From positions 682,001 through 746,000 of the forward strand of contig JASBNA010000016.1 in the NCBI GenBank assembly GCA_038087015.1: a stretch of 64,000 bases of DNA, in the 5' to 3' direction. Under the pieces are notes generated by a model. The model searched no databases. It was not told where the DNA came from and was given only the letters and a program-made list of their open reading frames with translations. Below, piece after piece: positions 23,069 through 34,347 of this stretch. Source of the DNA: Cerrena zonata. Lineage: Eukaryota; Basidiomycota; Agaricomycetes; Polyporales; Cerrenaceae. The position numbers were made by a program, and so were the translations under genes. The stretch's first letter is position 1. Every line of letters begins with the position of its first letter.

Positions 23069-23786
23069 ATGTCTATTACTCACATTGAGTCTCTCTCTCA
23101 ACTGAATGTAATTCTCTCCAAGTCCAAGGACAAAGTCTCCGTAAGCAAATAAAATGTCCTTCCGGAAGAATAACCACCTAAACTTATTCTGGGTGTCCAA
23201 GGTCATTGACTTTCATGCAACATGGTAAGTTGTACTGGTGTACTGCATCGAATAAATCCAATGTTGCTATAGGTGTGGTCCGTGTCACATGATCGCACCT
23301 GTATTCGAGGCCTTGTCGAAACAGTACCCCAACGTCAACTTCCTGAAATGTGACGTTGATAAGGCGAAGGACGTAGCCAGCCAATATAGCGTTTCAGCTA
23401 TGTAAGTTGATCTCTAGAGGCTTGAATTGATGACTAAAATGTAATGTTTCAGGCCGACTTTTATCTTTCTGAAAGGTAGCACCCAAGTTGACCAAATTCG
23501 TGGTGCCGACAGAAAGTGAGTAAAATAAATTCTCCCTATCAGTTCCCTCTCATATTCCACTTCCGAAAACAGTGCATTGCAATCAACGCTGCAGAAGTGG
23601 GCATCCGCATCATCGTCCACATCCGCATTTGCTGGAAAAGGACACACTCTTGGCAGTTCCTCCTCGTCTGCACCGCAACCTCGAGCTGCTGACGGTGCTG
23701 CCTCCACTTGGTCAAACATGGATCCTAATTTGAAGATCTTCCTCGGTCTTCTAGGAGCGTACTTTGTGTTCTGGGTCTTGGGCTGA
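23069..23786 (+). CDS. Thioredoxin with C-terminal membrane anchor
   Basis: Disulfide reductase. Exons 23069..23140, 23202..23224, 23273..23401, 23453..23515, 23573..23786; 166 aa. The N-terminal ~105 residues are a complete thioredoxin fold: VIDFHATWCGPC active site (completed across intron 2), DVDKAKDVASQYSV, cis-proline in MPTFIFLKG, and a RGAD turn. A Ser/Ala-rich linker of about 30 residues follows, then a single hydrophobic helix at the extreme C-terminus (LKIFLGLLGAYFVFWVLG). With no N-terminal signal, this is the architecture of a tail-anchored protein, so the thioredoxin domain should face the cytosol on an organelle membrane (inference). Confidence 0.9.
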
Positions 23787-24335
23787 TGGACAAACAGTTT
23801 ATTGGTGCACTTTCCGTCATACATGTATACATACCATGGGTTTATTCTGCTGGTCGCTTTTCCGTATTTAATGTCATCATGCTCTGCTCCAGATCTTATC
23901 TGTCACATTTGAATAAGACCCAACGCTCCCAGCTCGTCTCATTATTTAAGCTGAGGTATGTACTTCTATCGATGGGTGGTAGCACACGCGTGGCCCGTCC
24001 TGGTTCATCGCACGAGAAGCCCCGGACTCACCTCATTACAATCTTAAGGAAGACGCAAATGAAGTTACTAACCCAACCTCTATTTAGTCACCAGTCACCT
24101 GTAGCAATGATATGCGGTAGCTTCGGTTGATACAGCACACTTAATGTCCAGATTCTCCATATATCACTGGTTGGGATATAATAAAACAGTCACACTGTAA
24201 CCAAAGATTTGTGACCGAGACTAAAAGAGCCCCAACACTCAACTCATTGGCGTACAAAACATTGTATAAATTCGTAGATGTATTCGAAGTGCTAGAAAAG
24301 TTAATTGTTGCCACTAGTTCTATGTCAACGATGTC
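23787..24335. other. Intergenic
   Basis: 3' flanks of the convergent thioredoxin and FunK1 genes. No gene recognised. Confidence 0.5.
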
Positions 24336-27234
24336 TCACCCTATCGGGCGAGTCAGGAGTAGCATGAAACCATCAAACGTGGCTCGTTCGTTCCTATCTC
24401 TACAAATATCAATGAGATCCTTCGCGACGGAGACTTCCTCCTCCTTGTCACCGGTGGCAATCGCATCCATGTAGGCGACACGACTGGCCCGAATCTGGGA
24501 CACTTTGCCCTCCACCTTCACGAACATAAGTTGCAACCTCCATAACACCCTGTGTATAAAGTTCGTATAACGTGTGTGTGCCTTGTTCACAACACGTTTC
24601 TTGGCGTTCGGATCCAGTAAGAACTCCCTCTTATTATCACCGACAGTTTTCAAGTTTGAACCTGTCCACTCATTGACGCGCCCTATAGTGTGTTGTTCGG
24701 GGTTATGAGCTATGATGAAGTAGGCGAGAACCCAGAAGAATGACTCCAAGTCGTGACGATATAAATGTATCGGAGTAGGTCCAGGTGATAGAAGGTCTAG
24801 TGCCATGAATGGGCCCGTCCCAGTACGATATCTTGCCTTGCGTTTATGAGCACTCTCGTCATCGACCGGGCGCGCGGATGGCATGTCGATATTAGCGTGA
24901 GCGGCCTCACATCGGGCACTTTCCTCGACTGCCTGGAGACCCTTATGGTCGACCGCCAATGGCTTTTCTTCACCGATATCTTCCTTGGTATCAGACAAAT
25001 CCCAGTCACATAAGACCCCGACAATGCCATTTGGTGTTCTGTAAAACATGATGTTTGTGACACTGACATCGCGATGGAGAACGCCTGCTACCTGCCACGC
25101 CCAGTGGTGCCCTTCAAATTCAATCAAATCAGTTACTATAAGTATACGGATGGTAAGAAAAGGGAGCGAACCCGTTACTGAGTGACGAAACACCAGCTGC
25201 AGCTCCTCTGGCGTATCGATGAGCTGAAGAGGGAGATACTCCTTCATGACCATAACACGGAAGTCTCGTAAGTCTTGCTCGTCGATAGCTGGTATATGGC
25301 TCATAAAAACTCTAGGGAGTCCTACATCTGGATTATCGATGGCAAGCGACGTCGAGCACTTGAAATCGACAATATACTTGAGAGCCTCTCTAGCTTCGAA
25401 TTGTGTCGCATGAGCCAACCTGGTGCGAACTCTGCGAATGTTCCCCTCTTCGTTACGTTTCACAGGCTGCCAAGATATTTTGGCGACCAAACGATCTCCT
25501 CCAAAGAGTTCTAGAGAGCGACCAGACGCGAGGATAGGAATGACAGTTGTTCCCCTACCCATCGTCCCATACGATGTGTTGATAGGCTTCTTTCCCGAAA
25601 CGTTCAACGCAAATTCTAGATTACCAAGATCCTGACCAGTGACATCGAGTGCGGAAGGAACTCGAAGAGACGCAGTAGCGTATGAGAGAGAATCTCTCGG
25701 GATCTTGCGAACAAGGGGACAAAATCCAAGGTCGAAACATGAAGCATGGGTCAGAGCCGCAACCACAAGAAGAAAGTAGTGGGGTTCCTTGACGAGATTA
25801 AGGTAGCGCGACTTGATTATGCCAAAACGATCGCCATACCAAAGCGAGAGTTTTTGGTCCTCCACAAGAAAGCCAGAGGCATAATTGCGAATTCCATGAG
25901 AAATCAACTCGTTTAAGTACTTAATGGCTTGGACTTCGTTGTGAGTAAATCCCGGGCAATCGTCTATGTTATCCGGATCCGGTATTCTTGGTGGGCCTTC
26001 CTGCTTGGTCTGATCAAAGAGAATGTAAGGATTAAACGTCAATTATAAACGGTACAGGACTTACCCCACGCTGTGATGCAGGAGTACGGCTACGGTGTTG
26101 TTTGAATGGTCGGTCTTGAAGCGCAGGATTGGAGTCAACCCTTGATCGCTTGCGACTATGAGAGTCTGAGATGGCGGGTTGTTCAGCAGAGGGTGTGGCA
26201 CGGAGATTACAAGCGGTCGGTGCCACGGTCTATAGGTACATCAGCCACAGGATTACTACTTGTCAAATAGGAAACGCACCGGAATATTCTTGAGGTCAAT
26301 AATCACATCATTTCCGATGCCACTGTCCTTCACTTTGGACCGTTTTTTCAACTCCGCAAAGTACCCAATAGCCTCCCAGAAAATAGTGTCCAGAGAAGGT
26401 TCTTTCGATCCATCGGCAACGTTTGCAAAATCGGGTTTGAACTTGGCGTAGTTACCTGTGACGATGCTCTCTTGAAGAAATTTCAATGTTCCTCGGAACC
26501 GATCCTTTTCGATTTCTGACGCCTTGCCAGGATCATATCTATTCCAATAGTCTACCAGGCTTTTCGCAGTGTGTCGAAAGAGCGATTCGAAGATGTGGCA
26601 GGCACGAGTTTCAGCGAACTGGTGTAACTTGATCAGACCGTCATCTTGCCTTGTTTTGAGATACTGTTTAGCTGTGATGTAATCGGAGCAGAGCCCTCCG
26701 GAGAGTGAGTATGATTCCCCGTCGGGGAGTGGCGGTAGCTTGGAAGAATCGAACTTCCAGACTTGAGCCACAAAATCGGCAATAGGGTAGTCGCGGATAA
26801 CATGTAGTTTGAACTCTTGCTCGATGAACGCCTTGACATCTGCGTCACAGACACCTTCGTCCGTGAGGATTGCGTTTTGCATTGATGGCCTCATCGGCGT
26901 CTTTGTGTCTGTGATAAATTGAGCAAATGAACGTCTAGCGAGAGATATAGGATGCGGTATATTTACTTGTTTGTAGGGACAAAGGTTGATATGGATGCGT
27001 CTGTTTTTTGGGAGTCTGAGGGTATACATGGCCAGCAGACGGGGGGATGTACGACGCGGCTTCTGCTTGCGATTCTTCAATGCGACCATTCCGTGGCGGA
27101 GGTTCTGACGATGGCCCCTCCATATTGATGTCCGAATCTGTATCAGAAGTTGTGTCGAAGTGATAGTAGTTGGAGGGAGGATAGGGAATACGAGACAAGT
27201 AGTCCCGTAGGACACTTATATTAAGAAAATCCAT
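24336..27234 (-). CDS. FunK1-like protein kinase
   Basis: Fungus-specific kinase family, much expanded in Agaricomycetes. Four main exons on the minus strand, roughly 27234-26970, 26930-26280, 26231-26065 and 26009-24336, with a possible additional intron near 25125-25175. The N-terminal ~250 residues (containing DADVKAFIEQEF and DYITAKQYLKTRQDDG) form the FunK1 leading region. A basic nuclear-type segment follows (HSRKRSRVDSNP). The kinase domain shows the lysine of DRLVAKISW, the catalytic loop as VLHRDVSVTNIMF, and DWD in place of DFG (GVLCDWDLS). The C-lobe has YRTGTGPFMALDLL and HDLESFFWVLAYF, both typical of FunK1. Catalytic Asp and Asn are present, so activity is plausible. Substrates are unknown. 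Confidence 0.88.
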
Positions 27235-28153
27235 AATCGGCCAAAATTTTCAGTTGCGTATGCCCGTACACGTGTATCTCAAGCGACGACAGAGGAACAA
27301 TGGATTTGGACCTTGGTATAAGTGCCGAAATTACTCGCGGAGTACTGCACGCAGGGAGTAGCGAGATCGGCAACAGTCGAAACTGCTAAATCGAGCAATA
27401 TCCCACTGATGGGTGGGAGTCCCAGGTTGTAAATTAACACTTAGAAAGATTGCGGATCAGCACCACACGAAGGTTCTATGTTCGGAGAAGTAGTACTTGC
27501 AGGTTCGTGGCAAGAACTTGAATAGTAGTAGGGTTCCTTTGCGAGTATTGATCCGGACTCAATAAGAAACAATGATTATCTGTGAGTTGATCGATGAGTT
27601 CATGTGTATCGAATACAGGAGACTGTGGAGTTCCAGACCCACTGGCAATAGTTGACAACTAGCGACGTAAGGTTCAAGTTTGGTTTGTGACACAAGCGCC
27701 CATAGCATCCACACTTGCCTAATCCGGAAGACCCTTCCGAGTCTAGCCACACAAACTTGATATCTTCAAGTTCTTTGACCCCATGCCTCCATGACTCGGC
27801 TCGTACCCTCTATTTTCAGCTCTTATCTTCTATTTTCAGCTCCTATCCAATTTATTCACTCTTAATTATCCATGGGCCACCTAGTGCAGACAGTCAACAC
27901 GATGAAATAATATATCACTGTCGTCATCCCATTTCATTCTTTTTGACTCGACGCCGTGCTTTAAGTCTTACTCCGCTACGCCTCACCATTTTCTCCACTC
28001 GGAACAACATGGTCATGTTCCACAAAGAAACTCTTTGGCCCGCCTAAGCGAGGTGCGTCCTATAAGTACCACACGGCCCGCGATTGGTACCAGACCAAAC
28101 CATCTTCTTACTTCCACATTTCCCACTTTTCTTTGTCTCTTCACCGTTACATC
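27235..28153. other. Intergenic with a short 20-nt tandem repeat
   Basis: Upstream flanks of the FunK1 gene (minus) and the pseudokinase gene (plus). A 20-nt unit beginning TATTTTCAGCTC occurs twice in tandem at about 27811-27848. No gene is recognised; short open frames only. Confidence 0.4.
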
Positions 28154-28975
28154 ATGACTCGTGCCACTCGCTCGTCCTCGTCTCGACTTCAAATCCAACA
28201 GAACGCAATCGGGCTCACATTCTCACTAAACTCCTCAAATGATTTCATCAATCTCCTCGATCTCAACCTCAGAGCTCCAAAGAACATCCAACCCAAACTG
28301 CAACTCGTACTCGTCGACACCACCGACCTCGACGTCCAAAAGGAAGACCATCCAGATACCGGTCTCCGCGCAGCTAAATGTGTCTGGGACGCCAAGCTTA
28401 TCGAGCTTCAGTCAGATGGCAAGAGTACTAGTGGATTCGTGCCTAAGGATGAATCTCTTTGGAAACCTATTGTCGTTAAGTTGGCTCGCGGAGAGGACGC
28501 TAGGGCTCGTCTTTTGAGGGAATTCGATATCTATGCGTGTCATCTCAAGAACTTCCAGGGTCTGATTGTGCCCAAGTGTCATGGTATATACGGAAATGCC
28601 CCCAGGAGGAAGGATCGCATGTTAACTTGCCTTTTGCTGGACAAATGCCCCCCTCTGGAAGTCCCCGATGAAGAGAAGAAACTATTCCGGTGCGTGACTC
28701 TATCTCTCTTTCATGGTCGAGTCCTCTTTGTTCATTCGTACTTCTTTGTTCATAGAACGGCCAGGAGAGAGGCCATAAAGCTTCTCGTCTCCGAAGGGAT
28801 CGTACACGGAAACATAACAAATCCTGACCATTGCCTCCCTATGAAGGATAAGAAAGGTGCTTATGGCGTATACATGGTCAGCTTTTCCAACGCGATAATC
28901 ATCAATCCCGAGGTTCTTCAAATCTATGGCCGTGCCACTAAGCCCGAAGAAGATCAGTCCATGGCCACTGACTAG
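28154..28975 (+). CDS. Small kinase-like protein, probable pseudokinase
   Basis: Two exons, 28154..28689 and 28756..28975, giving 251 aa. Both splice sites are good (GTGCGT...CATAG) and join in frame. It resembles the core of a protein kinase: a beta3 lysine in WKPIVVKLARG, a helix-C-like REFDIYACHL, a hinge-like MLTCLLLDKCPPLE, and a catalytic-loop-like EGIVHGNITNPDHCL. The HRD aspartate is missing (HGN), and the DFG position reads VSF. It ends shortly after that point, without a full C-lobe. Non-catalytic by sequence. Short kinase-like genes of this kind are common next to FunK1 genes in mushrooms. Confidence 0.65.
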   Translation: MTRATRSSSSRLQIQQNAIGLTFSLNSSNDFINLLDLNLRAPKNIQPKLQLVLVDTTDLDVQKEDHPDTGLRAAKCVWDAKLIELQSDGKSTSGFVPKDESLWKPIVVKLARGEDARARLLREFDIYACHLKNFQGLIVPKCHGIYGNAPRRKDRMLTCLLLDKCPPLEVPDEEKKLFRCVTLSLFHGRVLFVHSYFFVHRTARREAIKLLVSEGIVHGNITNPDHCLPMKDKKGAYGVYMVSFSNAIIINPEVLQIYGRATKPEEDQSMATD

Positions 28976-29504
28976 AAGATATGACACTGGTTACTCTCTT
29001 CTGTGGCCTGTGCAGTGTTTTGTCGTGCTCGTTGTTGATTTGTATTTATTGTGCTCTTCCGAGACCTGTCAACCTATCTTTATCACTTTCCTTGTTTGAT
29101 GCAACCAACACCGGTCGTCTCCGACACTCCACAACTCGGTTCCAGTGGCAGTGACGAGCAAAAAAAGTCCTTTCGAATGCAATTACATCTGTGATAACTT
29201 TACACAATGATACACAAAGCAAAGAACAACGAACGCAAAAGGTAATGATGATTTGTATATCTGAAAAAAGAAGGGGTGTAAAAAGTTCTGGAAAACCAAG
29301 TCCGTCCGTCCGTCCGTACTAAGTAATCTACCTACTTAAGCCTATGCACTAATGCGAGGGTAAAAAGGTTGTGTATGTGTGGGGGAATGTGGTGGTGTGG
29401 GTACAAATATAGCGTAAATCATTATCAAAGAAAACATAACAGAGATCGTCCCAATAATATCATCATCGAATATAAACTCGCACTCCGACCTATAAATGGG
29501 TTTA
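28976..29504. other. Intergenic with a short GTCC microsatellite
   Basis: 3' flanks of the pseudokinase gene and the convergent aspartic protease. A run of four GTCC units lies near 29303-29320. No gene seen. Confidence 0.45.
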
Positions 29505-31705
29505 TTACAGGAGGAAGAGAGGCGTCAACCCCATGATGCATATCGATATGATCCCCGCAAGCCAGATGTCTGTCCTCGTATGTGAAGATGAGGCACCGTT
29601 GGTATTAGTGGATCCTCTGCCGACAGATACGCCAGTACTGGAAGGGTTGACACCAGATAATGATGAAAGGATGGTTGCGGAGGGAACAGCACCATTGGCT
29701 CCATTCATGGCAATCGCACCTAAAGAGAGGGAGGCGAAACCTACTGAGGCCGGGCTAGCTCGGAATACGGAATAGACATTTTTCTATGACGACTCTAAGT
29801 ACGGAGTGCAGTGGATAGAGCGTAATTAATGAACACTCACAAGGAAGCTATCACCCATGATAATTGGCGGGGTCGTCGTACCAGGACTTGACGGCAACTC
29901 AAAGAAGGAACCTAGACAGCTTCCATCCTCAAGTTCTTGGAAAGTAAAGTCCGGTGGCGAAATAGACCATTTGTTGCTACTGCTTCCAAACTGGACTTCC
30001 ACGTTTACGTTGGTGGAGCAAGCTGTTGGTCACCGAGATGTCCGAAAAATCGAATAAATGGCCGACAATAGAGTCCGAAAGGGTTCCAGGGTGGCAACGA
30101 AGCAAGGAACAGCGAGACGAGGATGGCGATACAGCGGGGGAGTACAAAAGATGCAACAGATGGAAAGAACGAAGATGGACGAGGGCGGATAAATTGAGTT
30201 ATAATTAGCATCGAAATTAAAGACTGCGGAACGGTAAGAAAGACGCACGATATGTCCAATAACCAGCGAATTGGCCAGATGCCTTTTGGGCACCAGGTAC
30301 TTGAGCAAAGATGTTGGCGATGACATCTGAAGGCATGCCAATACCAGTGGTTCCGGTATCAATCGCTGCCCAAGCACTCGATCCTGATGGCAAGGTGATG
30401 GAATTGCCTTGGACGGACATGCCTATTTAGGAGGGAAATATGATCTCGGTCAGCCAACGGAACAACATAACAATCAACCGTCAACATATATCAGAGTACA
30501 ACGCAATAGCACAGCGTGAGTTAAAATTAGAACATTTTACTTACCACTCAATTGTAGGATCCAATAACCAGGAGCACCGTCAGGGATATCCTGATAATCG
30601 ATGTCGCCCGTAAAAAGGCTATTATTTACGGCCCCAATTGTGAAGGTTCCTCCGGGTTCGAGCGTGTTGGCACTTGAAGAGTTAGTGTACCGTGACAACT
30701 GGAATGCCATCAGAGGGCTGTCAAGCGTTCCTGGAGTGTTGACAAGCGTCTGCCAGAAGGGTGTTGCACCAGAGGACGCAATGTCCTCAAAGGCGAGACC
30801 CATGAGTCCAGAAAGAGGGGCATTGAGAAGTTGTGCGCTCGTTCGCGTCACTAAAGCTATTTAAAGATGGCAAAAAATAGATAAGTGATCAACATGAACG
30901 TTATGGGACAATGTTTGATGGAGGGATGACACTTACCAAAAGTTTGACCCGTTACCTGGAAACCAGAGAATTGAACAGCATCCTTTCCAAGGGTACCCTC
31001 GGCAGCGCCTGAGCCATATTGGATTTGGAACGGTGTGCTAAGGTCTGAAAATGAAGACGATGCTGGGGAAGGGAGTATGAGATGTCAGATGTATATGAAA
31101 GAGTAGAAAGGCTTACATGTAGGATCGAAAAATGATATACTATTTTGTCCACTGCCAGATGAACTTGAGGTGCTCCCACTTGTCGAGGTGGCTAACCATA
31201 GATCACTAGTATGGACGGGTTAGGTACCACGATGATAAATAATGCAGCTCATACTTACGCAGACCCTGTGTCAAGAATTACATTGAATGGCACGGGTGGA
31301 GTACCAACTGCTATCGAGCCAAAGTAACTTTTGCATGACGTCAATGAGGAGCGAGACACACGAGGGAGCGAGTGCTGTGCTTACCTCGAGTCGAATTGCA
31401 GGTCGGTGATCCTATGAAAAAGGATAGGAGTTCATACTTGAAGGGTTCGAGAAGGGTGAAGAGGGAGCTCACAAGTTCTGACCACTCGCCCGTTTATTGC
31501 GCTTCGTGAAGCCATACTTTCCCTCGATGTAAGCTTTATGGTTCTGGGCCCATGTTGCAAGTTCCTGATCGCTCATTCGGGCTCGTGAGCGACGAGACAT
31601 TGCAATCGACTGCGGGGGAATAGCATTTGGCGCAGCGAGGACCGTATAAGCGGTGGACGAGAGAACGGACAGTGCCAAGAGAGAAAGCGGAAGAGAATCT
31701 CGCAT
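29505..31705 (-). CDS. Secreted, probably membrane-anchored aspartic protease (family A1)
   Basis: Pepsin-type protease that acts outside the plasma membrane. Starts at ATG 31705 with the signal peptide LPLSLLALSVLSSTAYTVLA and a short propeptide ending near KRNKRASG. Multi-exon. The first catalytic motif VILDTGSADLW is completed across an intron near 31200-31260, after GSIAVGTPPVPF. The second motif is WAAIDTGTTGIGMP (about 30340-30375). The flap region reads FQIQYGSGAAEGTLG. The last exon encodes a Ser/Thr/Asn-rich linker and a C-terminal hydrophobic segment (LAGIISICIMGLTPLFLL), suggesting a GPI or membrane anchor as in yapsin-like proteases. Exon ends inside the gene are approximate. Confidence 0.92.
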
Positions 31706-32192
31706 TATGGATGTTAAATAGGAATGGTGGTGGATGAAAGAGGTAAAGAAAGAAATCCCCAGCCTGCGGGGAGATATAAGGCTGATGGGTGCGCGGAAAG
31801 GGGATGCAGAGGCTGAAGCGCTGAAGCACTGGCAAGCGTCCTCTCTTTCTTTCCTTCTCATAACCCGCAGCGGCCGGTGCACCCTCTCCTCCCTCCACTC
31901 GTGCCGCCATCTTGCCGACCTCTCCCCGCAGTCTTTCTGCTGATGTAATTGCCGCCGTCCAATCAGAACGAGCCCTGCATTCCTACTCCGGTCTCCAACA
32001 AAGTTCCGCCTTCTGTCATCACATCCGACATGGGCAGCCTCTCCGCGTATAGGTTTGGTCTCCGAATTCATTCATGCACCTCTCATTACGAGAATTAATG
32101 ATCAACCAAATATTGTCAGCTTAACGTTTTGTCCGTGTCAATCCCTTTCACCTTTGACAGGTGGCCAGTGCCATGCTCGCCTTTGGCCTCCT
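31706..32192. other. Intergenic
   Basis: Promoter side of the aspartic protease and upstream flank of the F-box-like gene. No gene recognised. Confidence 0.4.
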
Positions 32193-32228
32193 CACATTCG
32201 CATTGTCCTCCGAAATTCTGTATAAAAA
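32193..32228 (+). promoter_or_regulatory. Family promoter element and TATA, copy C
   Basis: CACATTCGCATTGTCCTCC at 32193-32211 is identical to the sequence upstream of the paralog at 34348. It is followed by TATAAAAA at 32221-32228, 50 bp before the start codon. Confidence 0.5.
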
Positions 32229-32277
32229 TCAGTCGGCCTGATGACTCTTCTCATTTTACCCCCCTACGTCTCGCAAC

Positions 32278-33617
32278 ATGTCTGCACCGAAAGCCTTCGA
32301 TGCCACAGAACTTCACCCTGATAGAAAGACTCCTGCTCTCTCCCCTCTCGCCCTTGTCTTTCATTATCTACCGAGGCCGTTCCCCACAAGAGAGCTTACC
32401 AATTACTCGCTCGTCTGTCGGAATTGGCGAGAGCAGTGTCGCGAAGCTCTTTTCTCGCAACCCGTTACATGGCACAAGATCCCACCAGAAGTGGAGCTTC
32501 ATCTTAACAGCGGCTCGGTTTCTCTCATGCAGATATTTCCCCCCTTACGAAACCTTATGCTCCAGGACCTCAAAATTAGCCTCCATTCAATCACAAATCT
32601 TCTTCGCCTGCTGCCATCGCTGCATCATTTCGCTCTCGTCAACCCTGTCCTTCCTGGCAACCCCGGCCGTTCCGCCACTCCAGACCTAATCCTTACACAG
32701 CGACAAGAAATACAAGGTTTCCATTACAGTGGCCAGCCACTATCCCTGAAAACTCTTACTATCACTGGCACAGCCGACTTTGGCCCTGTGGATGATTTTG
32801 CTCGATTTGTGACCAAGCTGCTCTCTATCTTTGACTCTCTCGAGTGCTGCGGGGTGGGTGCGAGAGGAGGAATCTACGAGCCGATCACTGTACTTGTCTC
32901 TGAGAAGACCTCGCCTTTCCTCAGAATCAAACAAATGAAACTGGTTATCGAAAGGGCCCTATGGGACCTCATCCTGAAATTCGTGATTGGAAACTTTTCC
33001 GTTCAGGCCCTCCATGACGTTTCAAGTTTTACAGTAGGCGACAACACATCCTCTTCATGGGCAAGAATGATGGTGGATCATTACCACTTACAGGTTTCTT
33101 CCGAAGACCCGTGTGAGTACTAGAAGGATCACTTATTTTACGAGTAGTCTCACTGATACACATACCAGGGCACATACATGACGAAATGTCGGCCGCGAAG
33201 AGGCGCCTGGAGAGCCTTCCTCCTAGTACAAAAGAAGTCACCCTCGACTTGCAACTCATCATGAACGAGACAACATGGAACCATTGGAATGCCTTGACCG
33301 ACATGTTAAGCATCCTACCTAGTGGTTTAAGAGCAGTTCACATCCATCTAGGGAGGCCTGGTGCATCAGCGAAGATTGGTAGTTTCGAGCTCCCCTTTCT
33401 CCGCTGTCCAAATGCGAAGTTTGAAGTTCAATCTCATGATCATAGTATCAAGCGTTGGTCCCACGTGCCGTTCACAGACGAGCGAGGGGTAACGGTTTCA
33501 ATATGCGAATCCAGCAATGACTGCTGTATTAGAAACCCTTCAAGTTTCTCGTGGGTATACACACCTATCCCGTATCGCGATACTCGGGCATATAACATCA
33601 CCCAGAAGGAGGGGTGA
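32278..33617 (+). CDS. F-box-like / LRR-like protein, intact family member (copy C)
   Basis: Two exons, 32278..33112 and 33169..33617, giving 427 aa; intron donor GTGAGT, acceptor ACCAG. The N-terminal ~60 residues (LALVFHYLPRPF, then NYSLVCRNWREQCREALF) resemble a divergent F-box. Leucine-rich stretches follow (PPLRNLMLQDLKI, LLRLLPSLHHFALV). A later conserved block is shared by all four family members in the window (RIKQMKLVIERALWDL, MMVDHYHLQ, TTWNHWNALTDML). It is the only copy with an unbroken frame and is presumably the functional one. A role as an SCF substrate adaptor is inference. Confidence 0.8.
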
Positions 33618-34280
33618 AGTAGGAGAACAAACAAGTATAATTGCACTGTCCGCGAGCATGGTTTTACCAAGAATCGAAGTTTTCGGGTTGGAGACCGCAA
33701 TTTTTTACCCAACGACATGAAACTTAGCATACCCACAGACCACGTAGACCTGAACCCCAAATCCAGTTTTAACAACATATAGACACAAGTGGAACGTCTA
33801 CATCGACCCCATAGCCCACCTCAACCAGACCTCAGCGTGATGCGTTTTACGTATGTAACAGATTTCGTCAGATGTATGTACTCACAATAGACGGCCTGAA
33901 CAGAAAGGTACAGATGAATCGGGGGCATAATTCAAATTGTAATGATGAGTATGAATTGTCCGAATCACTCATCACCGAAATATGGGTGGCATTGGCCAGG
34001 TTGAAGACAATCGTTCATCCTAGGCATTGGCCACTAGGGCGGCATCATCTTGGCAAACGAACTTACCCATTTCCCCAAGCCGCCCCGACCCTACGACGAC
34101 AATGCCTTACACAGTTTGAAACTTAAAGCCCGATTTATACGCGTCCCAAGTCGAATGTAGCGGCTATAGTACGGCCACTGCCTCAACTACCGTCACGTTC
34201 ACGGTACATAACGTACAAAGACAACATTGTCAATTCATGATAATGTGCGTTTGACAGGTAGTCAATGGCACTCCGTTTAT
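33618..34280. other. Intergenic
   Basis: No recognisable gene. An 84-codon open frame at 33872-34126 has no recognised similarity. Confidence 0.45.
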
Positions 34281-34309
34281 CACATTCGCATTGTCCTCCA
34301 GGTATAAAA
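34281..34309 (+). promoter_or_regulatory. Family promoter element and TATA, copy D
   Basis: The same 19-nt sequence as at 32193, here at 34281-34299, followed by TATAAAA at 34303-34309, about 40 bp before the start codon. Confidence 0.5.
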
Positions 34310-34347
34310 GTAGCCTGCTCGAGGACGTTTCTTCTTGCATCATCCCC

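Noticed and set aside
25125..25175. Possible intron in the FunK1 kinase (GTAACG ... GAAG)
   Set aside because: The interval is in frame without stops, and removing it by the visible AG gives the wrong phase; left as coding with doubt.
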